From Prosopocoilus inquinatus (taxonomy: Eukaryota > Arthropoda > Insecta > Coleoptera > Lucanidae), in assembly GCA_036172665.1 (NCBI GenBank), contig CM069878.1:20594501-20658500 (forward strand): 64,000 bases of DNA. The letters run 5' to 3'. The first letter of the stretch is position 1. Each line of letters starts with the position of its first letter. Positions 23,561-34,173 of the stretch are shown in pieces. The notes below the pieces were generated by a model. It was not told the origin of the DNA, searched no databases, and saw nothing but the letters and a program-made list of their open reading frames with translations. The position numbers were made by a program, and so were the translations under genes.

Positions 23561-23690
23561 GTTAAGTGAGCGGTCAAATTGCACAGAATCGTCAAGCCAA
23601 CGGTCCGATTAAAGCCTCTGACTAATCAGCAATTGAGAAAAGTGATGACGTGATTTGGTCTGATTACTTCGACCGTTCACTTACCGCAGC
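23561..23690. repeat. Hairpin MITE family, copy 1
   Basis: AAGTGAGCGGTCAAATTG at the left pairs imperfectly with GACCGTTCACTTACC at the right, and GGTCCGATTA pairs with the right-hand GGTCTGATTAC region. The left arm is homologous to 26957-27010, which shows this is a family rather than a chance hairpin. Confidence 0.55.
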
Positions 23691-23883
23691 CAAAATGTCA
23701 CTTGATGTTTATATTTTATACATACATTGCAGACCCTTGTCAAATAGTTTGAATAATGTGTGTTGAAAAGTGTAGTTTTAATTGAAACAACAGTCACGGA
23801 ATAAATATCTTAAAGAAATTATTATATTAGGCGCTTTCTTTCGCTTAAAAGTTTGGATCGTTTCGAATTCTTTCCCGATTGTT

Positions 23884-23945
23884 GCAACAAAACACCTGAC
23901 TTGAATTTTTTTATTGACAGTCACTTATAAATAACCATAATTCAA
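23884..23945. repeat. Dispersed repeat, second copy of 126-190
   Basis: Shares AACAAAACACCTGACTTGAA and the following ATAAATAACCA block with 126-190. No ends could be set. Confidence 0.5.
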
Positions 23946-25198
23946 TCCAAACAAGTTTTAAAAATAGAATCAAAGAAATGAATGTCTGTTTTTGAATCAA
24001 AACACGTTTGGATCACGATTTTGTGAGCAAGAGAAAGCACCTATTTTTTACTTTGTTGGTGGAAAATTTGTAGTGGAAACGGGAACTTTTCTCCATTGTA
24101 AGACCTTCATAAATAATGTGAATTGCAAATATCTAAAAATGTACAAGACGTTCCATTTAAAATCAGAAAGTTGATATTGCCCTGTGAAACCAGAAGTGCC
24201 AGTGCAAACGTCTAAAAATTTAGCTTTTTATTTAATTTATCGATCCCAAATTTTATATAATAAAATTTTATGTAAAAAATAAAAATTTTAGAAGGTTGAA
24301 GTCATAGCGTGGACACCTGTATTAAGTATTGGACATGGGTCATTAGACTTTTTTCTTATTTTGATCTCTACTATCACCTGCCAAACGTTTTTTAGGTTTT
24401 TTATTAACACCTTGTCTAATGTAACTACTGCTGTTGGTTGGCTGTCATGAACAGACGTTTACGGATGACAGACAATAATTAATAAAGTTAAGTCATAATT
24501 TCAGTTTGAAAAATATTGGTTCATGTTAGCCATACAGCTGAGGTAAAAAATGGAAAATGAATTTATTTGTAAAAAGCTAATTTATTTGTCATTCGTAAAT
24601 GACAGTTCCTAATTACAGCTACCCAGTAAATATAAATGTACGTCAAGAAGTGTCCATTTTCTTCTGGCGGCGACAATACAAAACATTTGCTGTAATTGTT
24701 ATTTCATGATTTATTTAATTTTAAATAAACACATACGTCAAACTATTAACGCTAGACTCGCGCAGCAGTTATAATAATTTGGTATCATAATTGGTACAGA
24801 CCACGTACAGACTACAGAACTTCAAATTGTATTCCCCTCCTGGGTTGGGATTCCTCCACCTCCACCTCCTAATTCACTTTTACGTTCAAAGCCATCTGCC
24901 TCAACACTAGTGAACCCATGAATTTCATGTATTTTCAAGCAAAATCTGCCTTACCAGCAAAACGTTGCAGTTGGTTTTAATTTAAGCTAAATTTTCTTCA
25001 AATTTTTCAGAAAATGGATATTTTCTTGAAAACTATTAAACGTAGACTGAAATAACTGCTACTACTTACAGTTTATATGTTTGCCTACGACGTGATCTAT
25101 TTTATTTCTTCTGATTTCCTGTGATTATTTCTTAAAATAATATTTTTTGTTGGTGTGTATGACATCGGCTGATTTATTTATTTTAAAATAATTTACAC
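23946..25198. other. Unassigned AT-rich sequence
   Basis: Nothing recognised. The 60-codon frame at 23992-24174 has no known domain. Confidence 0.35.
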
Positions 25199-25208
25199 TT
25201 CAATTTCA

Positions 25209-25471
25209 ACAGATAAAATAGCGACATCTTACGATCGCTTTTTGACCTGACATTGCAGTAGGATAGACAAATTGAAGCGGGATTTGCTCCTAATAAGTCC
25301 CCCATGCAAGGCGGCCATACTTACTGTCAAAGCATAATGAAAGTTTTTAAAAAAAATTTGTGCAAATCGTTCTTGATTGCAGTGAAAACCTCGAGCTGAA
25401 ACAGCTGTACAGAGGCTGCTCGAGGTTTTCACTGCAATCAAGAACGATTTACACAATTTTTTTTTAAGAAC
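25209..25471. mobile_element. Hammerhead repeat, copy 4: foldback form
   Basis: The copy starts with ACAGATAAAATAGCGACATC and runs through the conserved module to GCAGTGAAAACCTCGAG. It then turns back at about 25393 as an inverted copy that includes a plus-strand ribozyme 3' half (GCTGAAACAGCTGTACAGAG). The CTGAAGA half and stem II are deleted, so no active ribozyme remains. It is flanked by TTCAATTTCA (25199-25208) and TTCCATTTCA (25472-25481), a 10-bp duplication with one mismatch. Confidence 0.7.
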
Positions 25472-25481
25472 TTCCATTTCA

Positions 25482-26019
25482 GTTTAAAAATAGATCACGT
25501 CGTAACTTATGCTTTGTGGAACGTATTACATCCGTTTTCAAGTCAAATTAGTGCCTAAATTTTGAAAACATATTGAAGTTCTTTCCTCCTATTATTTACA
25601 TGGGAAAGAATTCCCGCCATTTTGAAATGAATCGTCTCCTTAAGGGGGTGCGATACCAAATCCTTCATAGAAAGTTTCTCCGTTATGAGTCAATCAAATG
25701 ACACCAAACTAGGAGATCTGCTTCACATCTACTTAGGGAAGCAATTCTCCTATTTGTGATAAATATGATGCGATAGTTTTTGAGAAACTCATAAAAAATG
25801 AAAATCCAATACATTTATATGAGAAAACGTCATTTTGGTGAATCCGTTAATGTAACATAGATGGCGATGGAATCGTCAAACTGGTGACAAGCTGTGTTAC
25901 CTCCGCTAGCGAATACAGTTTAGAATCGCTAATAAAAACTAGTAACTGAATCCTTTTTTTTGAACAACTGTGGAAACAAAGGAGTAAAATTGCGAAATTA
26001 AAATATGACTATGAAGTAA
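25482..26019. other. Unassigned sequence
   Basis: No gene or repeat was recognised. Confidence 0.35.
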
Positions 26020-26830
26020 AAGGGTGACTGTAAAATAAAGATATACAAAAAAAGAAAAAGACCTTTAATTGATAATCAAAATAAAAATAAAATATCATCA
26101 AATCTAATTAAACTAAAACAAAAGACGATCGGGGATAAAAATAGAACGAAAATAAAAATGTGTAAAACTAAAAATAAGTCGCCAAATCGACATAAACAAT
26201 GACAACTAAGGACTTAATCTGTAAGTATTAAAGATTAAAATGTAAAATGAAATATACTCAAATTAAATAAATGAAAAAAAAACAATAGTTAATGCAATTA
26301 ATAATTAAAAAATAAAAAAATCGGATCAAATAAAATCAAACTAAAGAAAGAACAAGAAACAAAAAATTAAATTAATAAGTAATAAAATAAATAAAATAAA
26401 ATAATGAAATTAAGAAGAAAAAACAAGTTGATAAAAGAGAAAATAGAAATGGGGATTGATCGAACGGATAGAAATTTAAAATAAATTCAAATCAAGTAAA
26501 CAAAAAAAAACAAAAGACGCTAAACCGATAATCAATAAATAAAATTAAATCGCATAAAATAGAAAACAAAAATGGAGATTGATCTAAGGGATCAAAATGT
26601 AAAATAAATTCAAATCGAGTAATAGATTTCGGACTACTTGCAATGAATCTGAGATCACGAACAAAATGGAAATCATGCATAAGAAAAGAAGACAAGAAAA
26701 AAAGAAAATGAAGGTGAGGCTTCCCAAAATAACAAATCAAGAACCCGAATCATTGCAACATTTGTTAAATTTCAAAAAATCGTGTGAACAGATTGAAGAA
26801 TTGAAAAGAAAGAGAATAACTAATCGTAAG
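26020..26830. repeat. A-rich, strand-asymmetric tract with decayed ~122-bp period
   Basis: The plus strand is dominated by A with few T and C for about 0.8 kb. A unit containing GGGATTGATC followed by TAAAATAAATTCAAATC recurs at about 26448-26500 and 26570-26622, 122 bp apart. Weaker echoes (GTAAAATGAAATATACTCAAA) occur upstream. The minus frame at 26492-26740 is low-complexity and not a gene. Confidence 0.5.
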
Positions 26831-26956
26831 ACATCAGGTATTTAGTTTAAAAGCTCCGAAAGTAGCCTTGAATTTTTCGTAACTTTCATAACACGAAGTA
26901 GACCTTCAATTACATCAATGTGAAATATCACTTTAAGTTGCATCACAAGTTATAAG

Positions 26957-27100
26957 TATTAAGTGAATGATTAACTTGTACAAAATCGACAAGTCAACGA
27001 TCGGCCTAAACCATTTAAGTAATTTTTCCAATCAACTCTTTGATCACGTAGTTTAGTCCGTTGACTTAACAGTTTTGTTCAAGTTAACCTTTTACTTATT
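26957..27100. repeat. Hairpin MITE family, copy 2
   Basis: The left arm (GTGAATGATTAACTTGTACA, then AAGTCAACGATCGG) is complementary to the right arm (CCGTTGACTTAACAGTTTTG, then TTCAAGTTAACC). It is homologous to copy 1 at 23561-23690. No coding capacity. Confidence 0.55.
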
Positions 27101-27129
27101 TCTGTTTATTAAAAAAGGGTCGAAGCCAT

Positions 27130-27700
27130 CTTGTGTTTCGTTCAGATGCGAACATTGTCAGCGTTAGATTGAAAGCGGATGAAATACATGTTCACTCTTA
27201 AAAGTATCCACAAAGTGTGAAGATGGTATCTGATTGCTGCAGTGCACCCCACAAAAATAGCGTTGCTGTCATCTCTAATTAGTATTTGATAAAGTTGTAT
27301 AAAGGTCATGTAAATCTGGAACCCCTTCCTCCTCCCCAACTTCCAAAAGCAGATTTTTCAACAATAATACCAAGGAATTCATCGACAGTATCATTCCACA
27401 AGCAGGTGAGAAACACGCATGATCGTACTCGGATAATGTAATATGTAATTTCGTACGTACAAATGAATATCACTTAAAACTGAAATCACAATATGATACA
27501 TTTTCGAAACGCAAAACGAAGCATATGACAGATTAGTCTTGAAATGGGAAACGTTCTTTAATAAAGATTCTAAAGAGAAGGTATCAGTTACTTTGATGAA
27601 TTCTTGTCCCGTTGTTTAAAACAAAGCAAGTATTGTTCTGAGTAATCAATTCTGTTACTGCACGAAATCCGTGAGAAATAAAATGGAAATTTTCACTTCA
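27130..27700. other. Unassigned sequence
   Basis: No feature was recognised. The 65-codon minus frame at 27142-27339 has no known domain. Confidence 0.35.
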
Positions 27701-27719
27701 TTTAGACTAGGTTCCTAGA

Positions 27720-28332
27720 TTTTCTTGGGTAGCGCATAACGAGTAACATGAGAAGCGTAGTGAAAGTTGAGTGCGGTAAATGCATTTCACTTCCAAACCT
27801 AACACTGTACCATGTTCATTTACTTGTGTCATGCTCTGCAGACCGATACGCCATCAGGAAAATGGGAACATATTCGTCCCAGGCCCGTTAGTGTTTCGAA
27901 ACAACTTTGGCCACATGCCTTCCAAAGTCCTATTGAATCGCTTCACCATTCCATCTGTGGGTGCAAGGGAGTAGTGCGCGTTTTGAAAATGTCAATAACT
28001 TAGACATTTCCTGAAAAATGTATTCTTCTCTGGCTATAACAATGGAAATCCTCTCGAATGTGGCACCAACGTTGTAAGGTTGTAATTTTCCTCGAATTTT
28101 TTCGCGGGTCCTGATATTGCACACATAGTATATCTGGCACACTAGTTCTCCACATCATTTCTACATTTCGCTCAGTAAAACCTTTCTCGCACTTTCAACA
28201 ATGTCTTATTGATGCCAAAATATCTACCGGATGTACCGCCATGAATTTCTTCCAGGACCTCAGCAACTCTTACCCTTGGAAGCACTAGTTGGTCTTTCAT
28301 CTCATCCCCATCCGGCGATTCCTATTGTCTTA
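27720..28332 (-). pseudogene. Gypsy 1 integrase fragment
   Basis: The minus strand reads VAEVLEEIHGGTSGRYFG and KTLLKVRERFY (HHCC zinc-binding domain; the second His is Tyr), then CRNDVENWC, KLQPYNVGATFERI, and later MVKRFNRTLEGMWPKLF (end of the catalytic core). The stretch with the first catalytic Asp residues is deleted. The N-terminal border at 28310-28332 continues the linker found at 32345, so this is the distal half of the same Gypsy copy. Confidence 0.7.
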
Positions 28333-28680
28333 TTAATAATAATAATAAAAATGGCCTTTATTCAACCAAAGAAACATTGTATACACACATATACCGGCTG
28401 TTTCAAATTGAGTGTGCACTGAAGGGATCTCCTAAACCGCAGGAGATACAAATTCGGTTAAATAGAAGAAAAGGTGCACGAAACAATGCCTTATTCGTAT
28501 CCATTGAGAGAACGATATTTTCTTATTTCTTCTTGCGATATTACTGAAAATGTAAAAAAGTCGATTTTCTTTTTTTCTCTGTACCGCTTTTATTATAAAT
28601 AATTTTGAAATTCTGATTTAACATTCTCAAGGCATTCGTTGATTCTGCGTCGAACAGAGTTGGCAGATTTGAAGTCAAAC

Positions 28681-28707
28681 GTTTCGCCTTTCCACGACCA
28701 TCATCAG
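28681..28707 (-). ncRNA. Hammerhead-like core, probably degenerate
   Basis: The minus strand reads CTGATGA, a 15-nt arm TGGTCGTGGAAAGGC able to form a short GUC/GGC stem II, then GAAAC and GTTTGACT. The core bases match the hammerhead consensus, and ACGT after GAA could be a minimal palindromic stem III. Stem I pairing is poor (TCA/TGA with a bulge). It is probably a decayed relative of the motifs at 49478 and 55224. Confidence 0.4.
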
Positions 28708-29183
28708 TTTTGATTTTTTAATTACAATATATATCTTTTATTATTCTATTCGATAGCATTCTTTCTCCTGATTGTAATGGTATATCACACTTAATAGTTG
28801 ATATTAATCTGAAGCTTAAATAATACAGATTTTTATATGAAAATATTGTTTAACACAATATAAAATTTGTAGTTCATTTTCTTAGCTAGAGTGTAAATTA
28901 TAATAAATTATTTAATATTTTTCTGTATCGCTATTGTAATAATGCACTGCACTTACGACAATAAATTTTTAATTTGTACCAACAAATACCTTATGGTTTT
29001 GATATAACGTCCCAGAAAGGAATGAAACAGACTAATTTTGTAATTTTGGCTTACCCTGTTAGTTTAAGAGAAAAAACTGAATACTAATTATACTAAAAGT
29101 ATTTGGATGTCACTGAATAGTGCCTTCTACAAAGTCAAACTTTAGAAAAAAGATTGTTGGTACAGATGTAGTTGATACTTTAA

Positions 29184-29745
29184 CTTATTCCAGGCCACTA
29201 TTAAATATAATTTTATTGTTACGGGGTGATCATGGTACTAAGCAAAATATCAGAAATTTAAAAATGACGCAAGTCAATTTTCATAAATAACGTGCTCTAT
29301 ATTTTTATATCTGAAATTGTTTGTCTAATACAGTACTTTAATTTTTGTTATGCATGTTCTATACCTATCTGCAATATTTTTTGATATTGATTATATCCGT
29401 TTGAGTTATTTCATCTAAAATTAATAATTGTATAGGGTGGCTGTGGAAAACAGGCAAAATAATTATTAATGACAACTGGTTCGTTTGTTTTCCATGATAA
29501 TTACTCGTTTTAAAAGAAATAATTCATGTCTAGGGCTCTAAAAAAATATTGCAGATAGATATAGGACATACATAACAAAAACAAAAGTATTATATTAGAC
29601 AAACAATTTAAGATATAAAAATATAAGGCATGCTATTTAAGAAAATTGACTTAACGCCATTTTTAAATTTCTGATATTTTGCTTAGTACCATGATCACCC
29701 CGTAACAATAAAAATATACTTAATAGTGGCTTAGAATAAGTTATA
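29184..29745. repeat. Large imperfect inverted repeat
   Basis: About 200 bp at 29184-29385 recur inverted at about 29535-29740; shared blocks include GGGGTGATCATGGTACTAAG and CAAAATATCAGAAATTTAAA. Neither arm codes for protein; the frame at 29637-29849 is a shadow. It looks like a foldback element within the 28394-31692 block. Confidence 0.65.
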
Positions 29746-30895
29746 CAACACTTTTCAGACAAAATGTTAAATATCTTCAGAGTGGTTCGACATTTGACAT
29801 CATGTATAGGGTGTGCCATTTGAAATAGAAAGGTTGCCTTCAGTACCACTGTTTCGATTAATTCTGTATAGGTGAAAATAATTTTATGTTGTAAACCTCT
29901 AAATTCTAAATCAAAAATATCTTGAAATTTTTTTATCTTCAGTACTTATCGAGATATAGTCCGCGAACGCACTGTTAGGACTCCCTGTATAATAGAAATG
30001 AAATGAATCCCAATGCACTTTGATTGAATCACGGGGTGAATTTCAGATAGAATCTGTTTTTCAAATTAACCTCGAAAATAAAAATGTAAACTAATACATT
30101 AACACTATACATCAAGTAAAAATAAGTTTAACATTAACATTTATCATTGTACAAGAAATTTATCTTACACATCATAGAAATGACCGTAGGCGCTTCCTGA
30201 AAATGGGTAGCGAATTACACTTTATATTGGACGGTGAACTATTGATAATTTTACTAACGTTATAGGTAAAGCTTCCTTTATACATGGTGGTTCGATGTAA
30301 CGGTGGAGTGTTAGACCTTTAGAACGTATATTAATATTATGAACGTTCCACATACGGGTATTTGCCCCGAAAAGCTGGCCAAAAGTCGAATGACACAAAA
30401 TCGTGAATTTGACTACAATAACTATTGCCTAAGGTAGAACAATACTTAGGAATCAAAAGGGTAAACTAATTCTTCTTTGAACCTATATGCTGTGATTTTT
30501 GTAACGGAAGATGTTCTACCAAGTAAGCACTGTTCATATCAACAATTATTTTTTAAATGCTAATGTCAGTATTTAAGATATTTCAGATTAACGGTATGTC
30601 AAATTTATGTCGTTGAATTTTCGGTTATTAGTGTATATCGAAAGAGTTTTCTTATATAGCAGGACGTTTCCAGGTCGACTTTTTTCTGTTATGTTTTACA
30701 GTAGGTAAGGTACTTTAAATATCTGAAGACTTCGGCTGCCGAAATTTGCCTATAAATTTATGACAATTATTTTCTTGATGCTGTGACTTGCAATAGTAGG
30801 CAAAAAACTTTGCAAAAAACTAGACTTTATACAAAACGACATAGTTAAAATTCTATATATCCTGAAGAACGTATTCATATACGAACTGTCATGTA

Positions 30896-31552
30896 CAGGG
30901 TACCGCTGCTATAGCTAACTTATTTGAATTTTTACGAAGTAAGTTAAATTAGTAGTAAAGTTTCAGGATCTTTCCTCCTCGATTTTATGGTGCTTTCGGA
31001 AAAACAAATGACTATAAAGTTTTCGAGATTTTCTATTGTTTATTGTTTCTATTTTATATGGAATGTTAGGTATTTTATCATCGCATCGCGTTCAGGATAT
31101 TAAATTAATTATGTTCCTAAAATATCATTTCCAAAAGCTTACTATTTTAGGAATATAATTTAATTTTATATTTAGTAACTAAATCTTGGTACTCACGGAA
31201 AATTGCTACAATAGTAACTTGTTTTATTTGAAATTTCAGTAGGTAGCTTAAATTAGAGAAATTTCAGAACTTTCCCTGCTCGAATTAAAGGTACCTGAGG
31301 AGAAATAAATGAAGAAATATTAGGTTTACGAGATTTTCGATTGTTTTCAACTTTTTTTAAATGTTGATGATGATTAAAAAAATATAATGTTCTGTTTAAA
31401 GAAATTGAAAACAATGGATAATCTCGTAACTCTGATAGTCATTTGTTTTTCTGTACCCTAAATTAGAGTAGGAAAGTCTGCTAATTTAAGTTACGTCATA
31501 AAAATGCAATTAATGAAATTTGCTAGTATACCAGTTCCCCATGAACATCCTG
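30896..31552. mobile_element. TA-flanked 657-bp foldback MITE
   Basis: The tips CAGGGTACCGC and, inverted from the right, CAGGATGTTCATGG are flanked by TA (30894-30895, 31553-31554). Arms of about 170 bp share AAACAAATGACTAT and GAGATT blocks. A third, direct copy of the arm lies at about 31195-31350, so the centre was partly duplicated. Confidence 0.6.
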
Positions 31553-31736
31553 TATAAACTTGGAAATTAAAGAGACGTCTTGTAGCGAACGGATAGATCA
31601 TGTTCATTCACGTTGCTTTTTCAACAGTAACTTCAACGAGGGGCAGGAATTAAAAGAAATTCATGTGGTGCATAATTAAATTGTGCGCCCGGTATATGTT
31701 AACAGATAACAAATTTCAGCCTAAAATACTCTATTG

Positions 31737-32110
31737 TCACCGAATAAATGTGAAAATATGAAAAAATAATTTTGGCCAACTTTTTGGGTCCAATACCCCG
31801 TGTGCGTCCGTCCGAAATTCTATTTTATTGTAAAGGTAAGGAGGTGTTTGAATTTGTATAATTTTGTGGAAAAAACATGCGGTGTTTATTAGCCTCCTGG
31901 ACATCATATTAAGACATTTTAAATCCGATAATTTAGCCGAGACATGATTACGACGTTGTAAGCCAAAAATAAGTCTTATGCAAGAGTTGTGAATCTTTTG
32001 AATTTTGCCAGAATCAATGCAGTTGATACACAGACTATACACGACATCGCAATAGTTGAAATAAGAAAAAACTAAGGCGTTAAGTAAGATGCATTTAATT
32101 TTTTTTATTT
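31737..32110 (-). pseudogene. LINE C ORF2 C-terminal fragment
   Basis: The frame reads SGKIQKIHNSCIRLIFGLQR, then HVSAKLSDLKCLNMMSRR and PPYLYNKIEFRTDAHG. This is the region after the RT thumb in CR1/Jockey-type ORF2 proteins and is similar in layout to LINE B at 14510-14182. The RT core is missing. Confidence 0.65.
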
Positions 32111-32189
32111 AAAAAGCTACGATTAAAAAAAATTAAATTTTTTCACGATCTTTCGTTTACCAAATAAAATTACCGACGACTTAGTTGGG

Positions 32190-32690
32190 TATTACGAATC
32201 CATTCTTTAAATCCAAAGAATCCCATGGTGTCGTTCCATTTCTTTCCATTCAATTATGGGCCTTATTTTAAGATCTTCTCATTCCTCCCTCTTAATGGTC
32301 TCTGTTTGGCATGTTTTCTGCTTTTGAGTAGTGGCCCATCCGGCGATTCCCATTTCTTATTACGAACCCATTCTTTAAATCCAGAGAATCCCACGGTGCG
32401 CAATAAATTTTGAACACTGGATTCTTTCCTGATATCTGCTCTGGTTGGATGTCGTTCCATTTCCATTCAATTATGATCCTTATTTCAGGATCTTTTCTTT
32501 ACTCCCTCTTGATGGTCTCCGTTTACCATCTGTCTACTATGACACCAGACCTTCTGACTAGAATTATTTCTTCTTTGTTTTCTGCTTTTGAGCAGTGTCG
32601 ACAATCCTCAAGACAAGGTCTTTTGGAGAGTGTATCTGCATTGTTATGGACACGACCTGGACGATATTCTTTCTATCCATCTGGCATTCT
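32190..32690 (-). pseudogene. Gypsy 1 RNase H-integrase linker with local duplication
   Basis: The minus strand reads PGRVHNNADTLSKRPCLEDC, then CRHCSKAENK near 32600-32680, the conserved end of RNase H and start of the linker in Gypsy pol. After it come GFSGFKEWVRNKKWESPDG near 32345-32400 and a second, diverged copy of the same stretch at 32190-32344 (FFGFKEWIRN). The second copy lacks about 60 bp. The duplication predates the LINE C insertion, which broke the second copy. Confidence 0.7.
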
Positions 32691-33062
32691 ACAGGGTGTT
32701 ATCGAATACGATGGCAATAATTATACTACGTATAGACGGCGTCAAATTGTTCCCATCTATATACAAAAGTGTTCCGTTTCTGAAATATAACCTACAAGAG
32801 CAACTTAAAAAACATATTTTGAGATAAAGAATTATGCAACATTTATGTATTGTATATTGACATGTAAAATACGCAGGTAAAATTCCAGTTAATATTTTCA
32901 AGGTATGTTAGAGCTTTACGAAATTTCGAGTTATATATATATAATTTTTCGACCTAATTATCTTGAAAACGGTTAATCTGATTAATATCGAACTTAGTAC
33001 ATTTCTGGTCCAATTTTATTCGAACTTTTCAATTATTTTTTCTGTTGTATTTAAAATGTGAC

Positions 33063-33097
33063 AATAAGAAAATTATTTACTACTACTACTACTACTT
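33063..33097. repeat. ACT microsatellite
   Basis: A run of five to six ACT triplets lies directly before the hammerhead repeat copy 5. Confidence 0.7.
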
Positions 33098-33107
33098 TCA
33101 ATTTTGT

Positions 33108-33330
33108 TGCAAATCGTTTTTGATTGCAGTGAAAACTTCGAGCAGGTTCTGTACAGCTGTTTCGGCCCTATTTTGGGCTTCTTCAGCAGAAACGTAGCTC
33201 GAAATTCCCACTGCAAACCAAAAACGACTTGACCAATTTATTCGCAATGTCGATGTAATAGTAGTAAATAGATAAAACAGCGACATCCAAAGATCGCTTT
33301 TTGACTTGACATTGCAGTAAGATAGACAAA
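33108..33330 (-). mobile_element. Hammerhead repeat, copy 5
   Basis: It holds the full ribozyme (33145-33193), the conserved TTTATTCGCA junction, a TAGTAGTAAATAG-like simple stretch, and the AGCGACATC module up to about 33330, where it stops short of the usual GCATGGCCGCC block. It is diverged from copies 1-3 by roughly one base in ten. It is nested in the MITE at 32692-33615. Confidence 0.75.
33145..33193 (-). ncRNA. Type I hammerhead ribozyme (copy 5)
   Basis: Minus strand: GTTTCTG, CTGAAGA, stem II AGCCC-AAAATA-GGGCC, GAA, ACAGCTGT, A17, CAGAACC. The core is intact. Four of five stem II pairs remain, and the loop has changed. In stem I one G-U pair of copy 1 has become A-U while another position is lost. 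H17 is A, which still permits cleavage. The changes spare the structural positions. Confidence 0.75.
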
Positions 33331-33617
33331 ATGTTAACCTTTCTCCCCGTACTTACGTCACTGGGGAAGAATGCTCAATTTTCCGTATGACATATCCGTC
33401 TCTGTATTTCGTTTGTCCTGCATATCAAATTTCAACCCTCTACCTCAAACTGTTTCGGAGATACTTAAATGTATTTTTCAAGTTTAGTCTTTAGGTGGTT
33501 ACCTATACCTCAGAAACAAAAGACTTTTGTATGTAGATAAATTAGGTTAAATTGTAGTATTTTGATGTCATCCATACGTAGTATCATTTTTGCCATCTTA
33601 TTCGATAACATACTGTA

Positions 33618-34160
33618 TATTCTTGAACTAAAGCAACCACTTCAATGCTGCATATTCTGTACTAAGATGAAACTGTCGACCATAAAGGTACTTGTGAATA
33701 TATTCAGTTGTTTTCACTGCAGCAAGATACTCCTTTCTGGTTATACAGCAGTTCCTCCAAAACTTTATTGAAGTAACCAATAAGACGTTCTTGCCCATCT
33801 TGCACTTGCGACAGTACACGTCCAGTTCCGTGATTGTTAGCATCACTATCAATGGTGAACTTGTTTTCTGGTCTTGGATAGAATAATATCGGAGCAGTCA
33901 CTAAAAGGTTGTTAAAAGCTTCCTGACAAATTTAACTCCAGAAAAATGTGATTTTTCTTCAAGTAACACATGTAGAGGTTTCCCTGCCTTTGAAAAGTCC
34001 TCAAGAAAGCGTCTGTAATACTTGCAAAGCCCAAAGAAATTTCGTAATTTATGCACTTTTTCGGTGGTAGCCAGTTCTTAACGGTTGAGATCTTATCTGG
34101 ATTTTCGCAACTCCTGCTTCAGATATAACTTGTCCAAGATATTTCATTTCCTTTCGGAAA
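33618..34160 (-). pseudogene. Gypsy 1 RT C-terminus and RNase H
   Basis: Minus-strand blocks: MKYLGQVISEAG (34140), FRNFFGLCKYYRRFLEDFSK (34000), then APILFYPRPENKFTIDSDAN with the RNase H catalytic Asp (33880-33840), VLSQVQDGQERLIGYFNK, and EYAALKWLL (33630). In the family the last block usually reads DHAALKWL; here Asp-His is Glu-Tyr. Frameshifts occur at about 33780 and 33900. RNase H removes template RNA during cDNA synthesis; this copy cannot encode it. Confidence 0.75.
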
Positions 34161-34173
34161 ATGAATAAAATAA

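Larger units (their letters stand above)
28394..31692. mobile_element. Candidate TA-flanked 3.3 kb element nested in LINE C
   Basis: The left end CCGGCTGTTTCAAATT and the right end, read inverted as CCGGGCGCACAATTT, are weakly similar and each is next to TA (28392-28393, 31693-31694). Outside these points LINE C sequence continues (CAATGTATACACACATA and TATGTTAACAGATAAC, in plus order across the site). The interior has no transposase and contains other elements. The borders rest on short matches. Confidence 0.4.
28334..32190 (-). mobile_element. LINE C inserted in the Gypsy integrase linker
   Basis: On the minus strand the 3' end reads GGTTGAATAAAGGCCATTTT followed by (TTA)n at 28334-28350, a typical LINE tail. 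The RT C-terminus is at 32100-31737. Both flanks share TATTA, and the Gypsy sequence is continuous once the block is removed. Most of the interior is a further insert (28394-31692). The remaining LINE is about 0.55 kb and strongly 5'-truncated. Confidence 0.55.
32692..33615. mobile_element. TA-flanked MITE inside Gypsy RNase H
   Basis: The left tip CAGGGTGTTATCGAATACGA and the right tip, inverted, CAGTATGTTATCGAATAAGA share ~45-bp arms and are flanked by TA (32690-32691, 33616-33617). The Gypsy frame ends at FKN on one side and resumes at ARWIERI on the other, so the insert lies in pol. The centre carries a hammerhead repeat copy (33108-33330). No transposase. Confidence 0.75.

Noticed and set aside
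26492..26740. 82-codon minus-strand frame rich in Phe, Leu and Ser
   Set aside because: Low-complexity product of the A-rich tract.
29807..29993. TATAGGGTGTGCC ... CTCCCTGTATA as a small TA-flanked MITE
   Set aside because: The two tips match over only a few bases, too weak to call.
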